Below are positions 9,925 through 21,726 of a stretch of 64,000 nt of DNA, piece after piece. Below the pieces are notes generated by a model. The model made no database searches, was not told the origin of the DNA, and saw only the letters and a list, made by a program, of their open reading frames with translations. Source of the DNA: Buxus sempervirens (taxonomy: Eukaryota; Streptophyta; Magnoliopsida; Buxales; Buxaceae); contig OX387190.1 of the NCBI GenBank assembly GCA_947561395.2, forward strand, positions 21,012,858 through 21,076,857. The letters run 5' to 3'. The position numbers were made by a program, and so were the translations under genes. Each line of letters begins with the position of its first letter. The stretch's first letter is position 1.

Positions 9925-10885
9925 AATACGCCTTATGTACCCCACAAATATGCATTTTGTACCCCACAAATAAGAATTGGGTCCCCACAAATAGGCCCCC
10001 TAAATTGGTTTACCTACACCTAGAAATTGGCTTACCAACACCCAATTAAGCCTTAGGTACCCCCACCCAAATAAGGCTTTCGTACCCCACAAATAAGCCT
10101 TGGGTATCCCCAAACACCCCCCAAAAAATGTTCTAGGTACACCCCAAAAATGCTTTAGGTACACTCAAGTGAGCCTTAGGTACCATCCCCATAAGCCTTG
10201 GGTAACCCACCAATTATGAATTAGTTGGGGAGGGGGGCCTACCTTGGGCTTATGTGGGGGAGGGGAGGGGAATCTAAGCCTTACTTCACGAGATTTTCAT
10301 CACAATTAAGTACAGGATTAATCGCGACCACATGATTAGGTGCCGCGATTAATCAGACGACTAATCGCGGATTTGCGATTAACTGTAAAGCAGTGAAACA
10401 TTGTTTCTGTTTCGTTGCGATTAGGTCTCAGGACAAATCGTCGAACCACGATTTCGGAAAGTACCTTAGCCTTATATTGGGGATACCTTGGGCTTATATT
10501 GGGAGTACCGTAGGCTTAGAAGGGGGTACCTTAGGCTAATTTTAGTGAGTGCATATGGCTTACCATGGAGGTACCTTAGGTTTATATGGGAGGTACCTTA
10601 GGCTTATATGCGGTACCTTGGGCTTAGAGTGGGGTACCTTAATCTTATTTGTGGGAGGTACGTATGGGTTATTTGACTGGGGTACCTACGCTTTATTTGG
10701 GGGTGCCTGTGAATTAAATGGGGATGTAGCTAATGCTTATTTGGAGGGTACCATAGGTTTATTTGGGGACAACGAAATTGTTTTTTGGGGAGCTCTTTAG
10801 GCGTACCTAAAGCTTAACTCGGCAGGTACCCATCGTTATTTGGAGCAGTACCTTTGGCTTATTTCGGCTGGTACCCATGGCTCCT
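9925..10885. repeat. Inverted array of ~25-bp GGTACC-centred repeats
   Basis: The right arm (about 10456-10885) has well over a dozen degenerate units of the type GGGGTACCTTAGGCTTATTT. The left arm (about 9925-10215) has about a dozen units in the opposite sense (AAGCCTTAGGTACCCC). The arms flank a ~170-bp spacer. The array lies in intron 1 of the mobile-domain gene. Units vary in spacing and are GC-skewed (G-rich on the right, C-rich on the left). It resembles a subterminal repeat zone, but no element end was found. Confidence 0.8.
10286..10460. repeat. GCGATTA motif cluster in the centre of the inverted array
   Basis: Five or more copies of GCGATTA or its complement TAATCGC occur in both orientations, including GATTAATCGCGA and GCCGCGATTAATC. 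The cluster separates the two arms of the GGTACC array and differs from them in sequence. Confidence 0.6.
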
Positions 10886-11191
10886 TATGTATACATTTGG
10901 TCATTATATTATAACATTAAATAAGAACTTACAGTCGTCTTTCCTGAGGCTGGTGGCTGTTGTGGTGGTCCCTCGCTTACGAAGTTCTTGTGATGGTGGT
11001 GGTCCCTTTCTTTCGTCAAGTGGGCGTGCGCGTTTGTAAGAAAGAGAAACCTCTGTGAAGCAAATGGAGTATGATCCTGTCCTTTTCGTATGTGATGAGG
11101 ATGACGAAGACGAAGAAGGTCTAGAAATGTCGTGTAAAGTGCGGACGTGGAGAGGATCGTAAGTTAAATAATATGTTTCGCACGTTTTCAT

Positions 11192-12300
11192 CAAGACGAG
11201 GAGAAAGTTGATGAGAATTTTAATAGTTTTTTAAGTGTTTTGTTCAAAATTACTCTATTACCCTTCGCTTATTTTGGTCCGTTGGATTGCGCTTCACAGA
11301 GGATACGTTGCTTCACAGACGCTGCGCTTCACAGAGTATCCGAGTGCTCTGAGAAGAGCTGCTCAGGAAGTCCCCTCAAGAAAAAGAAGGGAAATCTAAT
11401 TTTTAATGATTCTTCTTGGGAATAATGAATATTCAGTGATCAATGTTTTGAGTTTTAACTAATATTATCAAAATAATTAAATTTTAGTGAAATAAAAGAA
11501 CAAGTCAACCAGCTCGCACTAATGAACAGTCTGGAGACTCCACTAATGAACATATGCGGATCTTGAGTTAGTCTGTTTTGACTCATTGGCATGCCACATT
11601 TGCATGCACATACACAAGCAAACATACCATGGATGGCATGACTGATTTCTGTATTACATGATTGTGTTGGGTGACATGCATGGATGTTATGCGCAGATAA
11701 TCTGACTTGATAATTATGTGGGTATTGGTATGAGAGGATAGATGATTGCATGGGGCGTTGGAGTAGCATATTTCTTCTACATGCATTATACCCCCTCGTT
11801 TAAGCCTACTCTCCACCTAATATGAACTGAGCCTATAGTAGTTCAACATACCCGTGGCATGTGCAATATACGTTTAATGTGGATAGGTATGAGGTATGGA
11901 TTGTTGCTAAGTGGGACATTAATGTGTTCAAAAAAAATTTCTGATGGTTTTTAAGGATAACAAAATATCAGGCTAAACTACTCCTTTTTTGCTTTATAAT
12001 GGCATACAGATTCAAGGTTCCAAACATACCCTTTACCTGAAAGGTATTTTGTTATGTCACAACAGCCCCAGTTGCATCTCAGCATTTTACGAATCCCCAA
12101 CAACTAGAAGACTAAACATGCCCCTCATTTTTTGATATACACTAAAAAGAAAAAAGGAAAGAAAATTAAAATTTTGAGGGAAAAATTAACTACCAGGCTT
12201 TCTATTCTTGTTAATATGAAGAAGAATGATTCTTGCCGTTGCCGAACCTGGCACAGTAACTTTACAGAAGTTTGGTGCTTACACACAACCTTTTCGTCCA
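11192..12300. other. Gene-free stretch between two minus-strand genes
   Basis: It holds three copies of GCTTCACAGA at 11290-11335 and otherwise mixed sequence. The part next to 12301 must include the 3' UTR of the seven-transmembrane gene. No coding similarity seen. Confidence 0.4.
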
Positions 12301-15300
12301 TCATTCCCTCTTACCCTCTTCTGTGTCATCATCTACGTCAAAAATGCCTGTGTTGTCAACATTCTTCTCTTTCCTCTCTAGCTTGACTAAACTAAGATCA
12401 CCTTCTGGGGTTCCTCTCGTTAGGGCTTGAGCTTCCTCATCCTCAAACTCCTCACTCACCTCTTCCGAGTACGCATACCTGTGTAAAGAGACAGAGATAA
12501 TCAGCTAAGGAACAAAAATGATGAGGAGGACAAGAACTAGCCCGCCATTATTTTGAATTCATGGGTCGTCGTCACTCACCGCTGAGAACTCTGAGATGGT
12601 GCCCAAAGATAGCACATTACGCACAGCAATAAGAATGCAAGGCTATCCCAAAATGCAGTGATGATCCAAGCGCTCTCCCACCGCTCACTAAATGGATCTG
12701 TTGCTTTGAAGTAAACCTGTAGGAGGAAGGCTCATCAAAGGCAATCACAAGAGGATTAACTTATTCCTTGATAAGGATGCAAGAATATATGTTAGTAAGG
12801 CCATCCACTTTGAATGGATCCAAAGATCTCCCCGTTCAATTGAGAAGAATACTCTCAAACTTCTCTCTTGATACATCAAGTTCCTTTTTGCAAAATTTAT
12901 CTATTGCATAACAAATGACCCAATAAATTGTGAATAAACATAAATGCCATACTAAATTCCCCTGGAAGCATATTTCAAAAACCAGAAACTTAGAACATGA
13001 CATAGTGGCTTCAGAATAGAACAGTTCCTAAAATCTCACCATACCTGCTCAATCACCTCCAAGAATTTGTTAAACATAACGAGGGACCTAATACCCAGAC
13101 CATTTGCCTCCTTATGTGTACACAAAGTTTCCCACTTTTACAAGATAGAAATTGAATTTTTTACCATTCCCTTTCATTGAAAATAGAGATGAAAAATAAA
13201 ACTCAATCTCGAGAATACGCTTTTAATCAGGGTAACTCCACCCACTTCCACGCACGCACCACCCACCACAAAAAAAAAAGGGGGGAAAAATATCCCCCCT
13301 CCCCATGCCCAAACACTCGCACATTCATGTCAATAACTTCCTGTCCAACTTTCTTTAAGCTCCCAGTGGTAAATCTAGATAAGATGTCCGGTATGAACCG
13401 ACTCTATAGCCAAGTTCAACCTCAATTTATCCAAGTTAACCGCCTCCTAAGTCCCATAAATCACAATTTTCAAAATGACGATCCCTAGGTAAGCCAATGC
13501 TTCAAACACCTCAGCAAGTGTCTCAAAATACATAGCTGGGTATACCTTGCAACATAAAGGAGTGAAGCATGATTGATAAATTGCAATTGCTGATCCAATT
13601 TATTTAGCATCTTCCCAATGACATCTGCAAAAATGATAAATTAAACACAGAGAAAGTAGCTTCCCCTATCTTAAACCTCAACCCTATCAGAGAATCTTCT
13701 CAATACTTTATTTACCAAGACTGAAAAGCTGCCCCCAAGAAAAGGAAAAAAAAAAAGGCTGCCCCCAAGAATACATGGGTACACCATTTTCCCCACAATA
13801 AACTAAAACCCATTTGTTTCATTAATAATCAAGAAACATCCAATTTACAAGGTCATGCAAATTCTCCATGTCTATTGTTACATGCAATCCAAGGAATACC
13901 TCTTCCAATTCACTCTTGATGCTCATAGGCAACAAGAAAACCATCAAGCATTAATTAAGAAAACCATCAAGCATTCACCTCCCTCTTCTGAAATTGCTCT
14001 GGATGATTTTATGATGCTTGAATTACGTCCTTAAATCTATTAGCCAAAACTTATACTGCAATTCTACATGTCTGCCACCAAGTTGATTGGCGAAATTTTT
14101 CCTTTTTTTTAACACTCCAACTTCTCTCATACCTCGGAAAGAAGCTTACTGTTTGAAGCAGTACCATCCATTCAGAATTGAATGCACAAATTGAAAGCCG
14201 AAATATCTTGGATTAAACCTCCCAAACAGTGAATCTGAATTTCTCAATATGCACTTATTGAACCAGCATTTAGTTGTACATTTTTGACATCAGAGCTTCT
14301 GATTCTCAACTCAAGAAACTATGTCCTTTCCTAGATAATTGTATATTTGACAATAATACTCCTGAAGCAAACCACTCCACAGATTCCATAAGTATTCCAA
14401 GGGAGAAAATAGTTTGTATATATAATATGCAATTACTTGAAGCAACCTGAGTGAGTGTAATGATTACTGAACAATATGATACAAATGAAAGATAATGGTG
14501 TAAAAGTTGGAATAGGGAGTAGCCAATACAAGGTATCACAGAAAAACAAGAATTAGAACGTGTAAAGTACAAAACAAATATGGGATTGATATCACTGTTG
14601 ATTAGATTTACAAAATTTAAATAAAAGTGTCCTCACTATATAACATACCTCATATCCAATCCATGCAACAGAAGCAATAACTGCTACTGCCAACGCATTT
14701 GAAAACTTCCTATAAATATCCAACTTAACAGAACTCCTCTTCGCCTGGATAGTTGCAAAGGGGAAAAAATCAAAAAAATAATAATAATAATATTAATTGA
14801 AGTTTATAAGTAATTCTCAGCAGAAAGACCTGTAAAAAATAAAGCAGAAAAATCAACTGTTCCATTTGAAACACAACTGAAGGAGGTTAGTAATGATGCA
14901 GACTTTAATTAAGGTACTTTTGTAATTTGTAAGCAACACTCTCACACAGGAAAGTTTGTGGTACCTGTAACTGCTCCAATGTCTTTGAGAGAGAAGTGAA
15001 AATCCACAATATTAAAAACGCATCCAGGAATGCAACAGGAAGAACAAGGAAAAGTCTTGCTTTCCCAGAAATGTCGTTGATGGTTCCAACGTTCTCAGCA
15101 ATATTCAGCAACTCAGATGCCAGGAAATAGGTTACTCCAAGAAGAAGCACCTTGGAAGTAAGACCACCTAGGGTAGGCCGTACAACACCATATCCCATTG
15201 AAACGGAGAGTATAAGAAGTCGTGAAACTGTTTTTCTCACAGCTCCAATTGTTACAACCCATGTAGTAAGTCCAACTGGCCTCATTCCTGTATTATTGAA

Positions 15301-18300
15301 ATTTGCATACTCGAAATACCATAAAATCATTTCAAACAGACCAAGAGCTATTACAAGGGTGATGAAGTTCTGAATCTGCAATACATCCTTCCAAAACCTC
15401 ACGTATTGGGAAAACCAGATCAAACTGAGCAGTATATATGCAACAGACATGACAACATAAAATTTCATCAATGGGGCCATTCTTCCTGGCAAATAACCAT
15501 CAGGATTCTTCCATAATGTCTTACCACTCATCAATAGTCCCTTGAGTTTTGGATCACAAGAAATAAAGAACAAGTTATACATTCCAGACTTGGTAATGAA
15601 CACCTCCATGGTATCCATATTTGCAGATAAAGAATTTCCGCTGAACTGTGTACTCAGAACAATAGGCCATTTGAGATCCCCAGCAGAAGGTCGCCTGATG
15701 ACTTCGCCTTGCTTGCAACCTTCAATCTTTGCAAGATCAGGAGTGCAACATATAGATCTTTGTCCACCATAAGCTGAACCACCAATATTTTCCCGATCAG
15801 CCGCCTCAAAAATTATAGCTTGGATCAATCCGGTGCTGTGTTCCATATCTGAATGTTGGTCAGCAGCTTCATTGCTCCTCCAAAAGGTAATATTCTCAAA
15901 CCTAATAAAGTTGTTCTAATCAATGCTTGTGGTTTTTCTGAAAATAGAACGATCTCACCAAGAAAAAGATGGATAGTAAACATGTCAAAAGGGTAGCCAT
16001 CAACTTATATTCACTAATATGGCACAGAAGTGGATATTCTTACCATGCTTAAATAAAATTGTTCTAACCAATGCATGTAGCTTTTCTGAAACTGATTACT
16101 TCAAGAACAATTGACTGGTATTGGCATTAAAACATGAGTAACTTCCAATAAATTAAGTATAGTTTGCTGATCACAGCACTAAGTGGGGCTTATATAAACA
16201 TTTTTTTTCACAAAGTAGCAGCGTTTTAAATATGACCAGTATTTACAATAAATACTGGCATATAATGGTATCAGTGTCAGCCAGTACCGCTAAGTACCAG
16301 CTGGTACATACTAGTATTGGCTAAGATTTAGACACTGCACACTAGAGACATTTCATGTCAAATACAGGTCTTAATTGATGCATTCAGCTTTTATCAAATC
16401 TACAAGGCATACCATTGTTCCAGTGATTAGCTGAAGGCTATAAAACAAGGTCATGATTAGTCTCGAAACAACATTTCGAGAAACAAATCTAATAGCAAAG
16501 AAGGACATCATTTTTGCATTGTTCACGTATGATGTCCATAGAATTGTCACGTAGTTGAATTTAGGGTTGAGTATGCATGACAGTTGGAAATTAATGGCAA
16601 TTACAATTTTAAAAGAATATGGGTAATGATTAGTATTTTGTAGTTAGTAGGATTCAGTTCAGGGTTGGGATCTTCAACATAAGAATGGATCATTAAACAT
16701 TTGAAAGGCCCACATGTAGCTCAAGGTTTAAGACATAATCTGGAGTTTACTTATTATAAATGGCAGATGTGGCCAAGATAGTCATTCTTGGTGTTTAAAG
16801 TATGCATGTGACAACAGCTACAGTAGTAAAAGGTCCAAAGTAAGAACTAAGGCACATAATTTTCGTACATGGCAGATGAGTTGGCAAGAACCCACTTGTC
16901 TGCATGCTCCTTCCTCCACATTCCTCTCTTCGCATACCAAGTTTCAACCCCCCAAAAATAATCTCTATGCAGCAAATAACTAACATATTCTACCATCACT
17001 AATGACAAAACTCTAAAATGGCAAAATAAAAAGAATGACTGTTAGAAATGTGATATAAGGCTATTACAGGCATATAAATGGGAATAAATAGATAGAATAA
17101 TTGTCCATAAAACCTTTCACAACATTCTCTATCAAGTAGATGGACTGGACTAGATGCATCATCCCTAAAAATAGCTAAAATACCCTGCACTGAAAGGTTC
17201 TGGCCGCCTGGCAGATTTAGTAATGCCATCACACTCCAAATTAATGCTTCACAAGCTAGACTTGACATCATAATCAGCTAAAAGAACTTCAGGATTTAAT
17301 TGAGGTTCATTAGTTGTTCCTCTCTAGGGATGAAGAAATGATTGTGCATCAGCAACTTGAAGCTAAGCGATACATGTCCCATTTCCACTTATCCTAAAAC
17401 CTTTTAGAAGCCAAGACTCCTATGCCATCCCTAAAGGTCTACACAGTAAATCCACTAGCAAAACAAAAAGGTAAAGGGGAAAGGGTTGCCCTGTCAAGCC
17501 CCCATGAGACCTCAGAAAGTGTTTGGCAAATACACTAGTAAGAAGAGAAAACTGAGCAAATCTGTTGCAGCCACTAACCCAATTTAGGCGCTTGACTGCA
17601 ATCCAGACATCTGCTTCTGCAACTGCACTCATCACAATGACAGTTTTACACAGATCCATAACGCATCACTCTCAACACTTAAATCATTTCTCATAGGTTT
17701 TTTAACTTCTAGATATTTTATATTTGATTCTCATACATCAGATTCAACAGAAAACATTTTTTAGATCGCAAGTTGTTTGGCAAACAGAAAGCTAGTTATT
17801 GTCAGCATCAATAGAGCAATTTTAATACAAACTTGTCACCACTTCTATTTCCATTTATAAACTATAAATCACCTTGTCACCTACTGATGTGTGCAACGAA
17901 ATTGATAATGCCCTTCCAAAATTTAGAACATCGTTCCTACTAAGAGCTCAAGCTGATAGTAGGGGTGAACTTTACATATTTAATATATTCCTTAACACTC
18001 CCCCTCATATGTGGGCTGGACTCAAACCCATTTTTAGGGAGGCCCTACACGTGGAATATATATTTTTTTCTCAATGGGTCGAGTGGAGGTTTGAACCCAA
18101 GACCTTGGCCTCTGCCTAAGGCTCTGATACCATGTAGAATACTGTTCCTACTAAAAGCTTAAGCTTATAGCAGGGGTGAACTTTACATATTTAATATATT
18201 CCTTAACACAAAACACTAAACTCATATCTATCAGTACTACATTGCAACTCAAGCCTCTGTTTCTGTAAATGTACAAGCAAGAGTGAGTTCTTCACAAGAC

Positions 18301-21051
18301 TGATTCCTTCATCATATTTTCGTTGCTTTTACCATCGAATATAACATTTTACACCTTCTTTGTGGATGTGATATTGTGATGTGGGTGCAGTAAATATTAT
18401 ATTGCCTCCAATCTTCAACTTCCCCAACTTCATCCTTCAAACTTCCACCTTGCAATTGCATCTTGTCCACCTTTCTTTTATCATCATTATAGTCATAAAT
18501 TGACTCCAAAAAGTTCTTATCCCCATCACCAACATCAACTAAGCTCACACTTCTTTGTGGACATTAATGAAAATAATGGCCTTCCGCTCCAGAGAAGAAA
18601 AACAAATAGACAAAATATTAAGAATTTCCACCAACCTGAATGTCAACCCTGAAGCAGCTGGTTGCTTGTTGATTTCAGCCCTATCAATTCCTACCTCTGG
18701 ATAGAGACTTATCTACTAGAAGATAAAGTTACATGATCACTCCTGGTTGTTATTTGGCCACCCTATTCACCCTATCAACACTCAAACTAATATTTATTGC
18801 CTAGTCATACTGACAAGGTTGCTTCATTGTGGACCAAGACAAGATTGATGTTCTTTCGCCTGAATAGCATACTGGTAAGCATTCTCAAGGTTAATAACTC
18901 TAAAAATTCCCATATAATCCGTTATTGAAACCCCAAAACTAGAGCCATGACTCACCATCAGCTTCTTGCCAGACTCATCCAGCCTCATACTTGTAGACAT
19001 CTTATAAAACTTGGCTACAAACTTCTTTAAACTCGTATCATTTTCTCACAAGTCCATGAAATCTCTCTTACATGTCCTGGTATAATCAGCCAAGACATTA
19101 TTCACACATTTCATTATAGTATGCTCCTACTATACTGCTCTTTGTTCCATTTGTACCACTGTTAGCAGAATCCTTCAACTTAATTTTCTCAAAACGCCTA
19201 TTGATTACTGCCATGGGTTTTCACTCAAAAGTAATTCTTCAAAGGGATTTGACACATCTTTCCTATAGTAAAGAATAAGGAAAAATAATCCGAGGAATTG
19301 TAACGCATACATCAATATAAAGGTCCTAAAACATACCTGAACCCTTAATTCCTTGCTGCCATCCTAGAAATGGCCAGCACACATAAACCATTATTTTCTA
19401 ACCATCCTTTCTAGGAAAAGCTCACTCAAAATATTGAATAACACTATTTATAGAGCTCTTAAATAATGAATAATAGTGCTTAGTCTCCTTGGTATATGAC
19501 CTTAGTCATTTAATCATTGACGGCCATAGTTGGTCTCTCTCCCCTCACCGCTCTTTTTCACTTGAACCTTTTACACTCTACTCCGTTCATACCATAGGGG
19601 TACACTGCCCATGCCCCCCACCACTGCCCTGCCTCTCTAAAGTTCTAGCCTTTATGGCATGGCTTCACGTAAGAGCATAAACACTCTCACTAATTTACAA
19701 AAGAGAAAGAAATTCCTAGCCACCTCCCCTCATGTATACATATTTTGCCTCAATGATGGGGAATCTGTGGATCATATCTTCATTCATTGCAAGGTGTTTT
19801 GATTGTTCAGTTCCAATTCTTCTGCTTATTGGAGCTAAGTTGGCCTTCCCAGGACTATTACAGATATTGTGAATTCGTGGAGATTCCCTTACCTCGAAAA
19901 GAAAGGCAAACTGACGTACCATACAATCTTTTGTGCAATAATTTGGATAGCCCAGAACCAATGTATGTTTGAGGGAGGAGTTAAAAAAGCAGAGGGTTCT
20001 TGAAGATATACAAGTCTTGGCTTCCTCGTGGGTTTGCATTAAGGAGGACTTCAGATCCTTTTCAACTATTGATGTTTTACTTATTGGTCTACATTCGCTT
20101 TCCTTGACTAGTTCTCGTGGATGTTTTCTTGAGGTTTGTTTTCCCTCTCTGTTTCCTATACATTTGCCTTCTCATTGCTCATTGGTCAGCTGTATTATTT
20201 GTAACTCTTTTCACTCTTCATTTATAATATTTCTACATTAACTATAAAAAAACCAAAATTATCTAATAGGCAATCAACTACAACCAATGTCTCTAAGGTT
20301 AAAAAGTAACATCATAAAAGCCAAAAGAAAAGGGGAAATTTTGTCAAGTCAAATGGACCTCTCTTTATAGAACCACTTGAGATGCATCGCGCAAGTAATA
20401 AAAAAAACGTACGTAGATGCGTCCTGGATATACCAAACATAATGCCGGTTCAGATCCAGCTCTATTTTAGATGCCACCTGATCTGCATCAAATGGCTTCT
20501 CCGATCTAAATCTATTCTAGCTGCGGCTATCTCTGTCCAGTTCAACAGATAAAATTCGCAGTTCAACAAAGTAAGACACGAGAAAAAAAAATTTTCCAGC
20601 ACCGACACAACGCAACCACAGATCTAACCAATAACAGTTGAAGACAACTCAAATCTAACTTAAATGTTAAGTCCGCCACAAAATTAGGATACAAAAGCGA
20701 AGACTGCAACATAATTTCAAACAAATTAACATAATAAAAAAGGAAGGACGAAAATATCAAATTAAAAAACAAAATCAGAGCAAATCGAAATGATTAATAA
20801 GTACTCCGAAATCACCTGATAAAAGAACGACCATCGTGTATTCCAGATCCGGCCTTGCTCTCGGCGGCAGGCGAACCGACTCGAGAAGCGACAATTCCTT
20901 CACTTCCGCCGGAGAGAAGATAAGCATTTCCGACTTCTCTGAAGGTTTCGCGATGGTAGACGTGGATCGAAGCATCGACCGGGGCGATAGCATAGATAAG
21001 GACGAAAATGGAGAGAAGAGCGAAAGCGAATCTACGGACCGCGATATCCAT
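12301..21051 (-). CDS. Lung seven transmembrane receptor / GOST family membrane protein (TMEM87-like), 5 exons, 527 aa
   Basis: The model is complement(join(12301..12478, 12580..12716, 14649..14744, 14965..15901, 20816..21051)), 1584 nt, all GT-AG, phases consistent. Exon 1 starts MDIAVRRFAFALLSIFVLIY, a signal peptide, then ASIHVYHRETF and the lumenal GGSEGI segment, and splits an Arg codon (AG|G) in SFIRF. Exon 2 gives the rest of the lumenal domain with paired cysteines (SICC, CKQGE, FISCDP) and most of the seven helices, with GYLPGRMAPLMKFY at the entry to helix 1 and an FNNTG loop. Exons 3-4 finish the helices (FSNALAVAVIASVAWIGYE, then VYFKATDPFSERWESAWI). Exon 5 is an acidic cytosolic tail rich in Glu/Asp ending EEGKRE. 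Plant members are Golgi/endomembrane proteins of uncertain function. Length matches the family; the frame is intact. Intron 1 (4.9 kb) is full of repeats. Confidence 0.95.
16220..16325. repeat. Dispersed GGTAC-rich repeat, copy 1
   Basis: A stretch with CCAGTATTT, AATACTGG, CCAGTACCG and CAGCTGGTAC, largely self-complementary. A relative lies at 36225-36325 (ACCAGTACCG, CAGCTGGTACC). It is inside intron 1 of the seven-transmembrane gene. Confidence 0.5.
17922..18208 (-). mobile_element. TRIM/SMART-type miniature LTR retrotransposon, complete, 287 bp
   Basis: Two 76-bp LTRs (5' LTR 18133-18208, 3' LTR 17922-17997 on the minus strand) start TGTTAAGGAATATATT. Directly after the 5' LTR is a primer binding site TGGTATCAGAGCC for initiator tRNA-Met (18120-18132); directly before the 3' LTR is a polypurine tract GAGGGGGAG. 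A perfect 5-bp target duplication CAAAA flanks it (17917-17921 and 18209-18213). No coding capacity, so mobilisation needs proteins in trans. It is in intron 1 of the seven-transmembrane gene, antisense to the + strand. Confidence 0.93.
18300..19110 (-). pseudogene. Ty3-type retrotransposon gag-to-protease remnant
   Basis: From about 19080 down to 18860 the complement encodes a gag-like segment (VAKFYKMSTSMRLDESGKK, then NLENAYQYAIQAKE). From about 18545 to 18380 follows a Glu/Asp-rich linker with VEDWRQYNIYCTH, which resembles the segment before the Ty3 protease. Several stops and frame changes interrupt it; no reverse transcriptase or LTR is seen. It sits next to the TRIM inside the same intron. 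Confidence 0.55.
19640..20235 (+). pseudogene. L1-type LINE fragment, zf-RVT part
   Basis: The plus strand reads NTLTNLQKRKKFLA, then CLNDGESVDHIFIHC: the Cys/His pattern of the reverse-transcriptase-associated zinc finger of plant L1 LINEs. An IIWIAQNQCMFEGG-like segment (about 19940-19975) and a C-terminal stretch follow. It is 5'-truncated, ends near an A-rich tract around 20245, and has at least one stop (19800 area). It lies in intron 1 of the seven-transmembrane gene. Confidence 0.65.
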
Positions 21052-21718
21052 GGCGAGAGAGAGAAGCAGACAAAGATCTCAGATGGGAAGCATCGAGCGG
21101 CGGATTTAGCGGACCAGAGGACTTAGTCGGGACGAAAGGTGAGCGCTGCAACTCCCGCGCTTGCAGTTGGGTTTTGTTGTTGGGAATGCTGCCTACAGTT
21201 GGCACATCACATTTTCTTCGAATGAAATCTTCTGCAGTTTTATATCGCATTCTTCGCTGATGCGGCCGTGAGAAACTGTCATACATCTCACGGTTTGTGT
21301 TTTTTTTAAGTAAGTCAATGTAAAATAATTAAAAATATAAGTCGTGAGATGCTCCACATAACAGTATCTCACGGTCATTACAGTGAAAAATGCAGTAGAG
21401 TAGAGCATTGCAGCAGATATCATCCCAATTTCTTTGGGTTAGATCTGATGATAGCCGTCAAGGAGACTGAGAGGGACTATGTGGAACTCTTTTTGCTAAC
21501 GGCGCAAGTTTTTGCTTGTGAGTCTCAAAACATGGAAAGGGTGAGGGTCTATGGAAATGGTGTTTTTTAACAGAAAAGAAAAGAAATCTACAAATAAAGT
21601 GGATGGATGTTGGGGGTGTTGATAGGGTTGGTGGCGTGGTAGTTGCGGACATGATGGTATTGGTGCATGGTGTGGGATGGTAAGGTGGTGTTGGTAGTAG
21701 GGCGCATGGTTGGTGGTG
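21052..21718. promoter_or_regulatory. Upstream region of the minus-strand seven-transmembrane gene
   Basis: The 5' side of the gene (reading leftwards) starts here. Around 21285-21385 the motif CATCTCACG and its complement CGTGAGATG occur several times and could form a small foldback. No other gene recognised. Confidence 0.4.
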
Positions 21719-21726
21719 GTGTTGGG

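Larger units (their letters stand above)
7500..11191 (-). pseudogene. Plant-mobile-domain / Ulp1-like (C48) transposon-type gene, multi-exon, frameshifted
   Basis: Exons with GT-AG borders and matching phases on the minus strand: 10933-11191, 9205-9830, 8932-9126, 8732-8830, 8236-8647, 8031-8111, then ill-defined exons near 7825-7900 and 7500-7760. Exon 2 holds the plant-mobile-domain pattern (RLNESQRLAIREIGLGSLLD, DISPPDVEQILGV, then FLCPQAKPEASTKFL). Exon 3 starts MFYYDCL and has ITVWNDG; exon 4 and the start of exon 5 are coiled-coil-like. Near 7740 and 7540 the residues LKPTKWV and DCYMRML resemble the start of a C48 SUMO-protease-like domain as found in Mutator/Helitron-borne plant genes. 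Decay: a frameshift near 8275-8285 (stop at 8270 while the next exon continues in another frame), stops in the protease-like part, and no catalytic His-Asp-Cys set seen. Exon 1 (Ser/Arg-rich) is joined by phase only. Such genes are mostly transposon passengers, not host genes. Confidence 0.65.

Noticed and set aside
10549..10800. 83-codon open frame rich in Gly and Leu
   Set aside because: It is a translation of the GGTACC repeat array; its periodicity is that of the DNA unit.
10456..10885. CRISPR-like regularly spaced repeats
   Set aside because: Units are contiguous, degenerate and in a plant genome; there are no unique spacers and no cas genes.
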